Position numbers and translations under genes: made by a program. This document shows, in pieces, positions 19,765 to 29,833 of a stretch of DNA of 34,062 nt. Where the stretch lies: the IMG/VR virus record IMGVR_UViG_3300010401_000062, positions 1 through 34,062 of that record; one strand, given 5' to 3'. Every line of letters begins with the position of its first letter. Position 1 is the stretch's first letter. This DNA comes from a virus. Under the pieces are notes generated by a model that saw only the letters and a program-made list of their open reading frames with translations, was not told the origin of the DNA and searched no databases.

Positions 19765-20712
19765 ATGACTGCCGCACCGGGGTATACAGTTGACGAAATG
19801 GTGGATGATGTAAAAAATGAGTACATCACGCCTACGTCGCAAAATCTTTTCCAAGATAACGACGTTATTAAACACTTGGATAAGGCCATGCGCTCGAAGA
19901 TCATTCCGCTTATTAATTCGGTCCGGGAAGAATACTGGGTTAATATAAACGACCAGGCCGTTACTGGGGCGGCGAGTTACACCATTCCGCAAAGATCCGC
20001 CGGCGCGATGCTTCGAGACGTTGTCTTTGTTGACGCTCAGGGAAATGAAATTGAATTGACCAGACTTTCCCCAGTACAGATTAAGTCCACGTTCCCTTTT
20101 GGTTATCAACTTCCTCTCTACACCTTCGGGTATTATCTCCAGGACAACAAAGTCATTCCCTATCCGTCGAATGCGGTGAATGCCACGGCTTACACTCTTC
20201 GTATGAAATATTTAAGACGCCCAAACAATTTAACCGCTGTTTCAAACTGTGGAAAGATTACCGTGATCGCGAGTAACGTCTTGACGTTAGACAATCTTGA
20301 TTCTACTTGGACGACTGCGACAACCTTCGACATCATCCAAAACTTTCCTCAGTTCAATTCTATTTCCGACGGCGCGACGATTACGAACATCAACACTTTG
20401 ACGAACCAAATTACTTTGAGCTCAGTCCCCACAGGTTTGGCTGTTGGAATGTATGTCTGCCCCACTCTTATGAGCTGTATCCCTCAGATACCCTACGAGA
20501 CTTATGATTTGCTCATTGCCGCGGGAGCCGCGAGACTTGCAAGGGCTTTGGGAGATTCTCAGGGACTTCAACTCGCTGAGAAGAATTTTGAAGACGCCTC
20601 AAAAGACTTCTTGAAACTGGTTGATCCAAGAGTCCAAGGGGCTACGAAGAAAGTAGTCAACCGGAACAATCCGTTTAACTTCGGGATCATGGGGACCCCG
20701 TTCCTTCGGTGA
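19765..20712 (+). CDS. Connector-like structural protein, 315 aa
   Basis: The early helix (LDKAMRSKIIPLINSVREEY) and SYTIPQRSAGAMLRDVVFVD match what I recall of a conserved podovirus head-tail region protein (IVPLxxSVREEYFV...YRIPxRAxGGxLRDVxxVD). The middle contains a beta-rich insertion, and ALGDSQGLQLAEKNFEDASK is a C-terminal helix. Placed between fibre-like genes and the large tail protein. A gateway or connector role is inferred. Confidence 0.6.
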   Translation: MTAAPGYTVDEMVDDVKNEYITPTSQNLFQDNDVIKHLDKAMRSKIIPLINSVREEYWVNINDQAVTGAASYTIPQRSAGAMLRDVVFVDAQGNEIELTRLSPVQIKSTFPFGYQLPLYTFGYYLQDNKVIPYPSNAVNATAYTLRMKYLRRPNNLTAVSNCGKITVIASNVLTLDNLDSTWTTATTFDIIQNFPQFNSISDGATITNINTLTNQITLSSVPTGLAVGMYVCPTLMSCIPQIPYETYDLLIAAGAARLARALGDSQGLQLAEKNFEDASKDFLKLVDPRVQGATKKVVNRNNPFNFGIMGTPFLR

Positions 20713-20713
20713 T

Positions 20714-23212
20714 ATGTTAGCGGTAAACCTTGATAATTTAGGTCTCTACACCTTTAACAACGCCATTTCTAAAAATCCTCCTGGGGCGATGCAAGAGGCA
20801 TTAAATGTTGTTATCGATCGGCCTGGAGTTGTAGAGACCCGTCGAGGGTTTAAACAATATGGAACAGTTTTAACGACGCCCATTTACAAGCTATTTCCTT
20901 TCCAAAATAAATTAATCGCTCATCACGCCTCAAGCCTCGCTTACGATTCCGATGGTCTTGGGACCTGGTCGAATTATTCTGGGACTTTCGTTGCTATCTC
21001 AGGCGACAAGATGAGAGCTGTTGAAGCAAATCAAAACCTTTATCTAACGACAAACAATGGTATTTACAAGATCGACACAATAACGAACGCACCTTACACA
21101 GCGGGAGGAGTGCCGGCCCTTGATTTAACTTTGGCCGCAAATGGAATGACTGGATTCTTAAGCGATTCGAGTGAATGTGCTTACCGAATAACTTGGGTTT
21201 ACACAGACGCCAACGGGAATTTGGTTGAAGGGAATCCGTCCATGGCGACAACGATTTCAAATAGCGCAGGACATACGGTTAACGTGGATGTCACTTTCAC
21301 AATCCCATCCGTAGTCACAACTTCTTACACATATCGGATTTACCGAACGGTTAATACTGGTTCTCTCTCAATTTCGCCGAGTGACACATTTCAATTAGCG
21401 GCACAGGGTCAACCGACAGCGGGGCAGATCACGGCCAAATCGATCACGGTCACAGACGTTACCCCCGACAATCTCTTGGGCACGACTCTTTACACGAGCC
21501 CTGGTGCGCAAGGCGAATTTCAGACCAACGACCCTCCTCCCTTGGCACATGACATGTGCTTCTTTTTGGGAATGATGTTCTATGCCAACTGCTCAACCAT
21601 CCAGCAGTTTTATATCAACTTGATATCTGTCGGTTCTCCGAACGGAATTCAAAACGGAGACACGATTTCGTTAGTTGGGACGGCCACCAATACTTACACG
21701 GGAGCGGCGAATAACAATTTCGCCATTCAGCAGTTCAAAGTTGATACCTCTGGGACAGTGTCGGCCAACATTGACGCGACCGCAAGAAATCTCGTCTCAG
21801 CGATTAACCAAGATACCACGAACACGGAATTTTACGCTTATTACGTTTCTGGATTTTCCCAACTCCCTGGGCAAATTCTTATCAAAGCCAGAAACTTGAG
21901 TCATGGAGTTTTTTACGGTCGCTGTTCTCGCACGACAGCTTTTAGTCCCGCGCTCCCTACCTCCGGGACTTCTTTTGCTTCATCGAACAACACGGTTTTA
22001 AACGGAGTGTATGTTTCAAAGCTGAACCAACCCGAAGCCGTCCCGACGGTAAATCTTATTTTCGTCGGAAGTGGCGACCAGTCTATTTACCGCGTCTATG
22101 CATTAAGAGACGCCGTTATTGTTGAGGCTCAAGGCGGGGTTTATCGGATCACTGGTACTTCTCCGAGCACCCTAACCGTCACTCCTTTCGACAATACGGT
22201 CATTCAATATGGAATTGATACGGGAGTGACTTTGAACAATTCCGTTTACTCGAACACCACTCAAGGAATTATTTCTGTAACTGAATCTGGCTCGCAGATT
22301 ACCAGCCGAAACGTCGAAGGAGATATTTTAAGGCTATCCGCTCCTTCTCTTTTCACCAGTTTTCCTTCAATCGCTTTCGCGGTCTCTTATGAATCGGACC
22401 GGAAATATCTCTATTGTCTGGCGGATGCTACGACTGACACCCATTCAACCCTTCAATATGTTTACAACTGGATCACCCAAAGCTGGACGAGTTGGGACTT
22501 GGACATAACCGCGGGCGTGGTTAATCCAAACGACAATCTCCTTTATCTCGCCGGCTCCGACGGTCAAGTTTTACAAGAACGGAAAAGCTTCACGCTTACA
22601 GATTACGCAGACAGGCAGTATTCGGTCACGATATCTTCCGTCAGTACTTACACAGTCACCTTGAACGACGTTTCAAACGCTGTCGTCGGTTACTCTTTGG
22701 CCCAAAATGTGGGAAGTGGAGCAGTTGAGTTGTCGAGCGTGATAACAGCGGTAGACACGGTCAATAAGACTGTCACAGTCCAGGATTTACTTAATTGGTA
22801 TCCGCTAACTGCTGCTGGAATTTACCAGCCGATTTCATCCACCATAACTTATGCACCTTTGACTTGTGGATATCCGAATTTCATCAAGAGATTCTCCCCG
22901 GTCATGCAGTTCGTATTCAGCCAATCTTTTTTTGAATCTGTCACAGTAGGTTTCTCGACAGATTTTTTCCCTTCGTTAGAAACTGTGGACATCGTTCCTG
23001 TTTTCAGCGGAGGTTGGGGGGCGTTTCCTTTTGGGACTTTGCCTTTCGGGGTTTCGGGAGTTCCGCTTCAGATGATCAATACCTATTTGACCAAGAATAC
23101 GACTTTGGCCCACTGGTTGAACATCACTGTCACCATGGCCCAGGCTTTTCAGAATATTTCTCTCAACGGAATTAGTGGATTCTACGACATTCTGGGCGAG
23201 CGATCACACTAA
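20714..23212 (+). CDS. Large tail protein, nozzle/propeller-like, 832 aa
   Basis: The N-terminus (ISKNPPGAMQEALNVVIDRP, then GVVETRRGF) matches a start I recall from podovirus tail tube or nozzle proteins (AxNVVIxRxGVVExRRGF). The rest is a long beta protein with recurrent strand units, consistent with propeller blades: YKLFPFQNKLIAHHASSLAY, VIVEAQGGVYRITGTSPSTL, RKYLYCLADATTDTHSTLQY. The C-terminus has FGTLPFGVSGVP. No SD; it probably relies on coupling to the upstream stop one base away. Confidence 0.65.
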   Translation: MLAVNLDNLGLYTFNNAISKNPPGAMQEALNVVIDRPGVVETRRGFKQYGTVLTTPIYKLFPFQNKLIAHHASSLAYDSDGLGTWSNYSGTFVAISGDKMRAVEANQNLYLTTNNGIYKIDTITNAPYTAGGVPALDLTLAANGMTGFLSDSSECAYRITWVYTDANGNLVEGNPSMATTISNSAGHTVNVDVTFTIPSVVTTSYTYRIYRTVNTGSLSISPSDTFQLAAQGQPTAGQITAKSITVTDVTPDNLLGTTLYTSPGAQGEFQTNDPPPLAHDMCFFLGMMFYANCSTIQQFYINLISVGSPNGIQNGDTISLVGTATNTYTGAANNNFAIQQFKVDTSGTVSANIDATARNLVSAINQDTTNTEFYAYYVSGFSQLPGQILIKARNLSHGVFYGRCSRTTAFSPALPTSGTSFASSNNTVLNGVYVSKLNQPEAVPTVNLIFVGSGDQSIYRVYALRDAVIVEAQGGVYRITGTSPSTLTVTPFDNTVIQYGIDTGVTLNNSVYSNTTQGIISVTESGSQITSRNVEGDILRLSAPSLFTSFPSIAFAVSYESDRKYLYCLADATTDTHSTLQYVYNWITQSWTSWDLDITAGVVNPNDNLLYLAGSDGQVLQERKSFTLTDYADRQYSVTISSVSTYTVTLNDVSNAVVGYSLAQNVGSGAVELSSVITAVDTVNKTVTVQDLLNWYPLTAAGIYQPISSTITYAPLTCGYPNFIKRFSPVMQFVFSQSFFESVTVGFSTDFFPSLETVDIVPVFSGGWGAFPFGTLPFGVSGVPLQMINTYLTKNTTLAHWLNITVTMAQAFQNISLNGISGFYDILGERSH

Positions 23213-23661
23213 TGCCATACAAAGATCCGATAAAAAGATTGGAGATGTGCAGAATAAATACGCGACGATGGAGAGCGAAAAACATCGAGCGCGCAAGAGA
23301 ATTGGGCCGGATAAGTGATCGAAAGAGATATGAAGAAAGACGCCCAAAGCAGAAGGAGTATCTATTGGAATATCAGCGTAAGAACAGAAATAAAATTCAT
23401 GGATATCAGATCAAATACAAATACGGCATAACTCTTGAGCAATACAATGAGCTTTTCAAAAAACAAGAAGGCAAGTGCGCAGTATGCGGAAAGCATCAGA
23501 ACGAAATAAAAAAATCTTTGTCGGTTGAGCATTGTCATAAAACAGAACGCGTTCGCGGACTTGTTTGCCAACGATGCAACATTGCGATAAGCGTTCTTGA
23601 AAATAAAGAAATTTGCATGAAAGTAACATTGTTCTTAGAGGGAAATCGTGTCTCAAACTAA
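23212..23661 (+). CDS. Endonuclease VII-type HNH nuclease (probable homing enzyme)
   Basis: 149 residues. A basic helical N-terminus precedes YGITLEQYNELFKKQEGKCA, VCGK, LSVEHCHKTERVRGLVCQRC-N: the recombination endonuclease VII signature (C89/C92, H107/H109, C119/C122). Phage enzymes of this type resolve branched DNA, but free-standing copies between structural genes, as here, are often homing endonucleases. It is inserted between two tail genes by TAATG coupling and overlaps the next gene by 14 bases. Confidence 0.8.
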   Translation: MPYKDPIKRLEMCRINTRRWRAKNIERARELGRISDRKRYEERRPKQKEYLLEYQRKNRNKIHGYQIKYKYGITLEQYNELFKKQEGKCAVCGKHQNEIKKSLSVEHCHKTERVRGLVCQRCNIAISVLENKEICMKVTLFLEGNRVSN

Positions 23662-24070
23662 CCTCCCCAGCACCAAGCGGTTCTATAGTGAAGATTATAA
23701 GGACGCTCCGCCGTGGTTCCAAAGATTTCTCTCTCAGTTAAATCTTTACACCGAACCGATCTATAACGTGTTGAATCAAGCCGTCGATTTCATGCAGAAC
23801 ACGACGGGCGAATATTACACCTACGTTTTAAATAACGCGAGCCCAACTCCCAAGACAAATACTTTTACCTTCACTCCTAAAAAATTCGTTGGAAAACCGA
23901 ATGCAGTAATACCAGCCCAGATTTTGTACGCGAGCAATCCTGCTCAGACAACCTTTTACCTTGCGGCCCCTTCGATCGATTGGACTTGGACAGGTTCGCA
24001 GGTGAAAGTAACAGCAGTTTACGGTTTAGTCCCAAACATGACTTACAACATAACGCTTTTAATATGGTGA
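23648..24070 (+). CDS. Tail/neck-associated structural protein, 140 aa, GTG start
   Basis: GTG 23648 has AGAGGG upstream and lies in the end of the nuclease gene. MSQTNLPSTKRFYSEDYKDA, then PPWFQRFLSQLNLYTEPIYN, resembles proteins encoded next to podovirus tail genes. The C-terminal half is beta-rich (VKVTAVYGLVPNMTYNITLL). Likely a virion component. Confidence 0.55.
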   Translation: MSQTNLPSTKRFYSEDYKDAPPWFQRFLSQLNLYTEPIYNVLNQAVDFMQNTTGEYYTYVLNNASPTPKTNTFTFTPKKFVGKPNAVIPAQILYASNPAQTTFYLAAPSIDWTWTGSQVKVTAVYGLVPNMTYNITLLIW

Positions 24071-24080
24071 GGAGATAAAG

Positions 24081-25619
24081 ATGGCATTCGATCCAAATCA
24101 ACAAGACCCAAATCAACAAAACCAACAGAATCCATTATTGGCCCAAACCATGCCTATGACGTCAAGCGCTCCAGGTGCAGGACCCGCTGCGGCTCCTGCA
24201 GGTAAAGGAACGGCTCCACAGGCTACTCCGACCCAACCTTTTCAGAACCTTTCTGCCTATTTGTCTGCAAACGCTCCTCAGATAACTCAACAAGCCAATC
24301 AGATCGCAGGCAATTTGAACGACGTTTATGGTCAAACAAAAACTGGAATTGATACGGGAGTCAAAGATTTCGGAAATCAGGTAACGGCTGGGTACACAGC
24401 TCCGAATCCTGACGTTGTTAAAAACGCTTCGGAAAATCCATCGGCCTTTGTGTCCGATCCGAACAATGTTAAAGCCTTTCAATCTCTTTACAATGATACC
24501 TATTCCGGCCCGGCGAACTTTGAATCAACGGGGGCTTATGGAGACATCAATGCGAACGTGAACAAAGCCATTTCACAGGCGAACCTTTTAAATTCTCCCG
24601 AAGGTGTTCAGACCTATTTTCAGAACAATAATCCGAACGCAACCAAGGGCGGAAATATTCTGGATACGGTTTTACTTCAAGGAAGTCCTGAGGCTTATAC
24701 GACCGTTCAGAATGCAGCCAAACCTTTCTCAAGTCTTTCAGATTATTTAAATCAGGGAGTGACCGCATCGGATCAAGCGGCGCAGACAGCCCAAAAAACT
24801 GCTGACCAGACAGCAGCAGATGTTAGAAACAAATTCACGGGTGCAAATGGAATCATTCCAACATTTCAATCCGGACTTGATACTCGCTTAGCATCTACTT
24901 TGTCAGATGCACAGAGCAGAGCCGATAGAATTAAAAAATATTTTCAGGATCTTGATTCTACAAAGGGCCTTTCCAGTCTTAATTGGAATACTGGCAATAA
25001 AAGCGGAGCAGGTCTTACTCCTGAGGACATTCTTTCAAATATAAATAATAAAGATTTTGAAAGTATGGGAATTAATCCAGCGACAGATATAGAGGGATAC
25101 AATACATCCGCGCGTTCTCTCGATCCACTTGTATTTAATACTCGGTTAGGGGAGCTGAATGGATCAATATTGGCTCCATTTAATTCGAGTGATTATCTCC
25201 AACAGCAAAGTCCAGAAGCTACAATCACACGCTCCAATGTAGCGACACCCGATGAATATTCAGAAGCCGCTGCATTACAAACCCTGACTGGAAATGATCT
25301 GTCCTCATGGCTAAATCCATCCAATGCAAGTCAAGCTGGCACATTTAATCCGAACGTCTCTCAATATAATTTGAAAGCGGCAATGGATAAATTGAAAAGC
25401 ATTCTTCCGCCTGGTCTTTTTGTAAATCCCGGAGTTGTAAATTCATCCGACACTGGATCAGTACAGAATATCCCTATTACTCCAAGTCAAGCAGATATAG
25501 ATGCAGCCAATACTTTGCAGCAAAGTGGGCGAGCTTTAACGCCAGATGAACAAGCTTTCGTAAATTATTTTAATACACGAGACGCCAATCTCGCAGGACG
25601 AGGTTTAGGAATATATTAA
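24081..25619 (+). CDS. Putative internal virion protein, 512 aa
   Basis: Asn/Gln-rich start (MAFDPNQQDPNQQNQQNPLL), then a helical, Ala/Gln-rich body with coiled-coil-like parts (VTASDQAAQTAQKTADQTAA; STLSDAQSRADRIKKYFQDL). It opens a set of four low-complexity helical genes between tail and lysis genes, the place of ejection or internal core proteins in podoviruses. No family recognised. Confidence 0.5.
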   Translation: MAFDPNQQDPNQQNQQNPLLAQTMPMTSSAPGAGPAAAPAGKGTAPQATPTQPFQNLSAYLSANAPQITQQANQIAGNLNDVYGQTKTGIDTGVKDFGNQVTAGYTAPNPDVVKNASENPSAFVSDPNNVKAFQSLYNDTYSGPANFESTGAYGDINANVNKAISQANLLNSPEGVQTYFQNNNPNATKGGNILDTVLLQGSPEAYTTVQNAAKPFSSLSDYLNQGVTASDQAAQTAQKTADQTAADVRNKFTGANGIIPTFQSGLDTRLASTLSDAQSRADRIKKYFQDLDSTKGLSSLNWNTGNKSGAGLTPEDILSNINNKDFESMGINPATDIEGYNTSARSLDPLVFNTRLGELNGSILAPFNSSDYLQQQSPEATITRSNVATPDEYSEAAALQTLTGNDLSSWLNPSNASQAGTFNPNVSQYNLKAAMDKLKSILPPGLFVNPGVVNSSDTGSVQNIPITPSQADIDAANTLQQSGRALTPDEQAFVNYFNTRDANLAGRGLGIY

Positions 25620-25628
25620 GGAGATATC

Positions 25629-26837
25629 ATGGGACTTTTAGATTTATTTACTGGGAATAAATCCCAGGGAGCGACGAATGCTCTAAATGATGCGAGGAAG
25701 GCTTTTGAGAATATTCCTGTTCCGACAGTTGCAGATTTAACTCTTCCTGAACTTCAACAGTACGTCCAAGCGGGGATCTTAACTCCCGCCCAAGCCCAAG
25801 CCGTTTTAGTCCAAGGAAATGCGTACAACGATATTAAGGTCGATCCGTCCACAACCGAAGCTGAAACAGATGCTTTAAATAAGATTAAAGGCGTTTCAGA
25901 AGGCGGAGGGATGACCGATGAGATGAAGGCCCAGTTAACTTCCGCCTTGGATCAAGTGGCAACCAATACCCACGGAACCAACGCCGCTATCTCAGACCAA
26001 TTTGCCCAGAAAGGTATCCCGTCTTCTTTGATGGCCGAAGCGGCCATGAGAGACGAAGCGGGGAACGACGCACGGAATGCCAATTTGACCGCCACTCAGG
26101 CCGCGGGACAAGCGGAAGCGAACGCCATTGCAGCCATGATGAACGAAGGAAATTTGGCTTCTACCATGCACGGCCAGCAATATAGCGAGGCCGCTAATAA
26201 GGCCAATGCTGAGAACGCTTTAAGACAATGGAACGCAGGAACAGGAACAGCTGTAAATGAGGCTAATGCGAACAGAAATCAGGCTGCAAATGTTTACAAC
26301 ACGACAACCAAGCAAAACGTGGCCGATTCAAATACGGGTCTTGCGAATAAACGGACGGAATACAATGCGGCAATTCCAGAAACTATCTTCGGTAATCAAA
26401 TCACTAAAGCTGGAGGAATTGCGGGGGCAGACCAAGCACAGGCCAAACTTCAACAAGAACAAGGCCAACAAAACGCTGGAATAATTTCTGGCGCAATAAA
26501 TACGGCGACGGGTTCTTTTGGGAAGATGCCGACAGCACAAACTTCAACACCACCTCCAGGCTACAACCCGAGTATGACGGAAGATATGCTCCCTGCGGCC
26601 CATGGAGCCATTGTTCCTGGACGACCTTCGGTCCCTGGGGATTCACCGGTCAATGATACGGTTCATGCCAGACTCAGCCCAGGGGAAGTGGTTGTTCCTC
26701 GATCTATCGCCCCACATCCTGAGGCTGTTAAACGGTTTGTTGGCCACTTAATGAGACAGAAACCACCTGTAACACCAGTTCACCCGCAGGATGTCCATTC
26801 GGTTTTAGAAGCTTTGACTCAGAGGAGAAACTCATGA
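25629..26837 (+). CDS. Putative internal virion protein, 402 aa
   Basis: Helical Ala/Asn-rich body (AGQAEANAIAAMMNEGNLAS). The C-terminal segment HGAIVPGRPSVPGDSPVNDT, then VHARLSPGEVVVPRSIA, is a motif I recall from phage virion proteins (GGxVxGxxxxGDDVPAxLSPGEFVV). GGAG SD. Overlaps the next gene by 4 bases. Probably virion-packaged. Confidence 0.6.
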   Translation: MGLLDLFTGNKSQGATNALNDARKAFENIPVPTVADLTLPELQQYVQAGILTPAQAQAVLVQGNAYNDIKVDPSTTEAETDALNKIKGVSEGGGMTDEMKAQLTSALDQVATNTHGTNAAISDQFAQKGIPSSLMAEAAMRDEAGNDARNANLTATQAAGQAEANAIAAMMNEGNLASTMHGQQYSEAANKANAENALRQWNAGTGTAVNEANANRNQAANVYNTTTKQNVADSNTGLANKRTEYNAAIPETIFGNQITKAGGIAGADQAQAKLQQEQGQQNAGIISGAINTATGSFGKMPTAQTSTPPPGYNPSMTEDMLPAAHGAIVPGRPSVPGDSPVNDTVHARLSPGEVVVPRSIAPHPEAVKRFVGHLMRQKPPVTPVHPQDVHSVLEALTQRRNS

Positions 26838-27769
26838 ACGCTTTAAGTCAGGACGAAGACGAACAGCTTAACAAGTGGTTAAAACTACAACCGGATGCCA
26901 TTGAGCAGACTAACGCCGCTGCTTCTGGGTCAAACATTCAATCTCCTCATCCGCCGACCCAACTTTCTCCGGTTTCTACCAGCACAGGGGCAGCCGACGA
27001 AAGCAATCAAACTGAAAACGATGCGAGGATTAAAAATTCCCACCCAGGGAATGCAGATGAATTAAATGACCCTCTGACGAAATATGTCCAAGGTCAAGAA
27101 TCTCAGGTGGATAAATACGGACCAGAGCAAGAAGCGGCAGTGCTTAAAAACATAGCCGACACCCAAAATAGCCTGGGAAACAAGGTGGCGCGGGGCGGGG
27201 CGACGTTTGCCGATGCAATCATGCAGGGCGTGGCCCGGGCTGGGAACCCAGGATTCGCCCAGCAATTTGCTGATCGTGAGAATAGAGCCGCTGATTTGGC
27301 AAAAGAAACCATCCCAACCCTGCAAAAGATGAATGCCGAGAATATGGGAGAGAAACAAAAACTCGAAGGGATGACCAGTTCTTCTCCTTTGGGTGGAGCG
27401 AAGGCAGCCGCCTATCAAAAGGTTTTTAAACAGCTTTTCCCGCAAATGTCCCCTGCTGAATTGAATGCAATGACAAAAGATCCGGCGATAGCTGAAAAGA
27501 TGTTTCCTGAAATGGGTCCGATCATCGACAAGCAAGTTCAAAATGAGCTCAAGAAAATGCAGATAGACGCCACCGTTTCCCATAACCAGCAGGAAGCGGA
27601 ATTATCTGACATAAAAAACAGGGCGGAGCATCCGATCTTGGACAAATTTGGGATGCTGCCTCATGTCACAGGCGTAGGCGGATCAAATGGAAGTAATTTT
27701 AATCACCAAGCCATTCCGCCCGGGACAGTTTATAAAGCCCCCGACGGAACAATGCGCAGGAAGAAATGA
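26834..27769 (+). CDS. Putative internal virion protein, 311 aa
   Basis: Acidic, Ser/Asn-rich start, then helical regions (LTKYVQGQESQVDKYGPEQE; DRENRAADLAKETIPTLQKM). The C-terminus is HQAIPPGTVYKAPDGTMRRK, a PPGTxYxxPDGxxRRK signature common in phage virion proteins. Overlaps neighbours by ATGA on both sides. Confidence 0.55.
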   Translation: MNALSQDEDEQLNKWLKLQPDAIEQTNAAASGSNIQSPHPPTQLSPVSTSTGAADESNQTENDARIKNSHPGNADELNDPLTKYVQGQESQVDKYGPEQEAAVLKNIADTQNSLGNKVARGGATFADAIMQGVARAGNPGFAQQFADRENRAADLAKETIPTLQKMNAENMGEKQKLEGMTSSSPLGGAKAAAYQKVFKQLFPQMSPAELNAMTKDPAIAEKMFPEMGPIIDKQVQNELKKMQIDATVSHNQQEAELSDIKNRAEHPILDKFGMLPHVTGVGGSNGSNFNHQAIPPGTVYKAPDGTMRRKK

Positions 27770-29130
27770 GTTGGCAGGATGATCCAGTAGTTTCTTCATC
27801 TGGGCAGGATTCATGGCAATCTGATCCTGTCGTTGAAGAACCAAGCAAACTTGAAACTTTCGGCCATGCCACGGTAAACAACTTTCCTTTCGGTGGTCAA
27901 GGTGCGGCTGTAGCCAAAGGCTTAATGAATGACAAAGGTTATTCTGAAAACCTCGAAGACTGGAACAAGCAAACAGACATTGATAAGACAGCGAATCCTA
28001 AAACCTATGGGGCCGGAGCTGTTACTGGAGCCATAGCTCCTCTATTCCTTCCGGGAGTTGGCGAAGCCATGGAAGCAGCCCCGATTGCTACCAACGCCGC
28101 CATGGGTGCTGCGAGTGCTGCAGGGAATACAGACCTTCTTAAGAATCCCAAAGAAGCCATTAAGCAAGCTGTGGTAGGTGGCGGGATTTCAGGAGCGACA
28201 GCCGGGATTTTAGGAAAGATTTTCCCAAAGACCGGGACACTTGAAAACTTCGCAGAGAGAAAAGCGATCCAGTCCGCCGAAATTCCGAACGTTGGGGACA
28301 TGACACCTTCCGAGAGAAGTTTCTTGGGTAAATTCATGCAAGAAAACGATCTTGTTGGAACGGATAAAGCCAAAGTTCTTGAAAAGGCACGTTCTCTTTC
28401 GGATGGATTTGGTTCAAAGATAGGTGAGATCGCAGACAAATCCGAAGAAGCTGGACTTCACCTCGACCCCGAAACTCATATGTCGAAGATCGACGATCTT
28501 CTCCAGAAAGCGGAACAGTTTAAAGGTTCTGCAAATCGAGAGGCGAAAGCTTTGGCGAGAGATTATACTGCGGGGGCCAGCGACATTCTTAATTTGTCCG
28601 ACAACCCTACCTGGAACCAGATCCAGAAACTAAAGGAACAATATGGACCACTTGCTTTCGACTCTAAAGGCGAGATTAAAAGCGAAGGCGCAAAAGATAC
28701 CTATTTCGCTTTGAAAGATATGCTGAAAAGCATTGCCGAAAAAGCCCAGGATTCTAATTTGGCTCCTGAATACAAACAGGCTCTTTTGGGATATTCGACC
28801 ATGCAACCCATTGAATCAGCACTTGAAAAGGTGGTGAGCTCTGATTTTAAAGGGGGAGCAGGCATGGGAGTGAGAGGCGCTATTGGTCTTATCAAAAAAC
28901 TCCCCGGGGCAGTACGTGCCATTGCCGGACCAGCTGCAGCAATGATGGGACACCCTTTCTTGGGAGCTGCGGCAGCCCTCCCAGAATTAACCAATCCTGC
29001 TATTCAATCCAAAGTTGCTTCTGGAATGGCGAATGTGGCGAAGAAACTTCCCATTTCTCCCACTCAAAGTATCAACCAGATGATTCACGACTATCTCATC
29101 AACCAATTCCAGAAGAAAAAAGAAAAATAG
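27766..29130 (+). CDS. Putative ejection protein with hydrophobic segments, 454 aa
   Basis: N-terminal repeat SWQDDPVV / SWQSDPVV, then Gly/Ala-rich hydrophobic stretches (GAGAVTGAIAPLFLPGVGEA; AIATNAAMGAASAAGN-type region; AVVGGGISGATAGILGKIFP) that could insert in a membrane. A helical centre and another hydrophobic segment near the end (AIAGPAAAMMGHPFLGAAAA) follow. Proteins with such segments form the DNA ejection channel in podoviruses. Function is inferred from position and hydrophobicity. Confidence 0.55.
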   Translation: MSWQDDPVVSSSGQDSWQSDPVVEEPSKLETFGHATVNNFPFGGQGAAVAKGLMNDKGYSENLEDWNKQTDIDKTANPKTYGAGAVTGAIAPLFLPGVGEAMEAAPIATNAAMGAASAAGNTDLLKNPKEAIKQAVVGGGISGATAGILGKIFPKTGTLENFAERKAIQSAEIPNVGDMTPSERSFLGKFMQENDLVGTDKAKVLEKARSLSDGFGSKIGEIADKSEEAGLHLDPETHMSKIDDLLQKAEQFKGSANREAKALARDYTAGASDILNLSDNPTWNQIQKLKEQYGPLAFDSKGEIKSEGAKDTYFALKDMLKSIAEKAQDSNLAPEYKQALLGYSTMQPIESALEKVVSSDFKGGAGMGVRGAIGLIKKLPGAVRAIAGPAAAMMGHPFLGAAAALPELTNPAIQSKVASGMANVAKKLPISPTQSINQMIHDYLINQFQKKKEK

Positions 29131-29138
29131 GGGGAACA

Positions 29139-29489
29139 ATGGCGAGGTGTAAATTCTTCACAGACGAAGAAACTTTCGGGCTCTTGCCGGACATTTGTTT
29201 CAAATTGGATCGAGCGAGAGAGTTTTTCGGTGGACCAATTGTTTTGACCTGCGGATATCGCTCACCAGATCATAATGCAGAAATCGGCGGAGTTCCGGAT
29301 TCAGCTCATACCAAAGGCATGGCAATTGATGTCCGTGCTCCCCAAGACCCCGCCATGAGGGAAAAACTCATGTGGGCTTTTGGATGTGCTGGGTTTAGGA
29401 GGGTGGAAACGGCCCCCAAGCATTTTCATGCAGATATTGATGATGAGACCAAGCCCTCTCCATGTTTTTGGCAGGGTGACGATCATTAA
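29139..29489 (+). CDS. M15-type peptidase endolysin
   Basis: 116 residues. TCGYRSPDHNAEIGGVPDSA-HTKGMAIDVRAP (about 37-67) is the peptidase M15 signature: H57 and D64 as zinc ligands, with HFHAD (95-99) giving the third. The family (D-alanyl-D-alanine carboxypeptidase / endolysin, Peptidase_M15A) cleaves peptidoglycan cross-bridges. No signal peptide, so release by a holin is needed. Followed by a TM-coiled-coil protein and a holin-like gene, i.e. a lysis cassette. Confidence 0.85.
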   Translation: MARCKFFTDEETFGLLPDICFKLDRAREFFGGPIVLTCGYRSPDHNAEIGGVPDSAHTKGMAIDVRAPQDPAMREKLMWAFGCAGFRRVETAPKHFHADIDDETKPSPCFWQGDDH

Positions 29490-29833
29490 TGGAAATCCAG
29501 CCGGCGCATTTTTTTACTTGGGGTGGAACCATTATCGGACTCGTCGGAGTCTGGTATCGAAATCAATTTAAATTGGAAAGGCTTGAGGAAAAAATAGTTG
29601 ATATGCGAGTTCTTGTCGATGGTGGCAGTGTTGAAAACAGAAGGCAAATTGAAGCCATTTGGAAATGGAAAGACGAGCACGAAAAGGATTCGAATTCAAT
29701 AAGAGAATCTTTTAACAAGGAAATCTCAGAGATAAGAGGCTCCATGCTCGTCACCAACGAACAATTTAAGCAGATCATGACGATTTTGCAGGACATCAAG
29801 GACCGGGTGTCGAAAATAGAAGGGAAAAATTAA
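29489..29833 (+). CDS. Membrane-anchored coiled-coil lysis protein
   Basis: Coupled to the endolysin by TAATG. One transmembrane span near the N-terminus (FFTWGGTIIGLVGVWY) is followed by a long coiled coil (LERLEEKIVDMRVLVD; EQFKQIMTILQDIKDRVSKI). Similar to XhlA-like or spanin-like phage membrane proteins. It may be a holin accessory or a spanin; no lipobox is present. Confidence 0.6.
   Translation: MEIQPAHFFTWGGTIIGLVGVWYRNQFKLERLEEKIVDMRVLVDGGSVENRRQIEAIWKWKDEHEKDSNSIRESFNKEISEIRGSMLVTNEQFKQIMTILQDIKDRVSKIEGKN

Noticed and set aside
27062-27583. 173-codon minus-strand open frame (and similar ones at 16932-17474 and 28005-28439)
   Set aside because: Antisense shadows of GC-biased virion genes; no SD and no recognisable domain.
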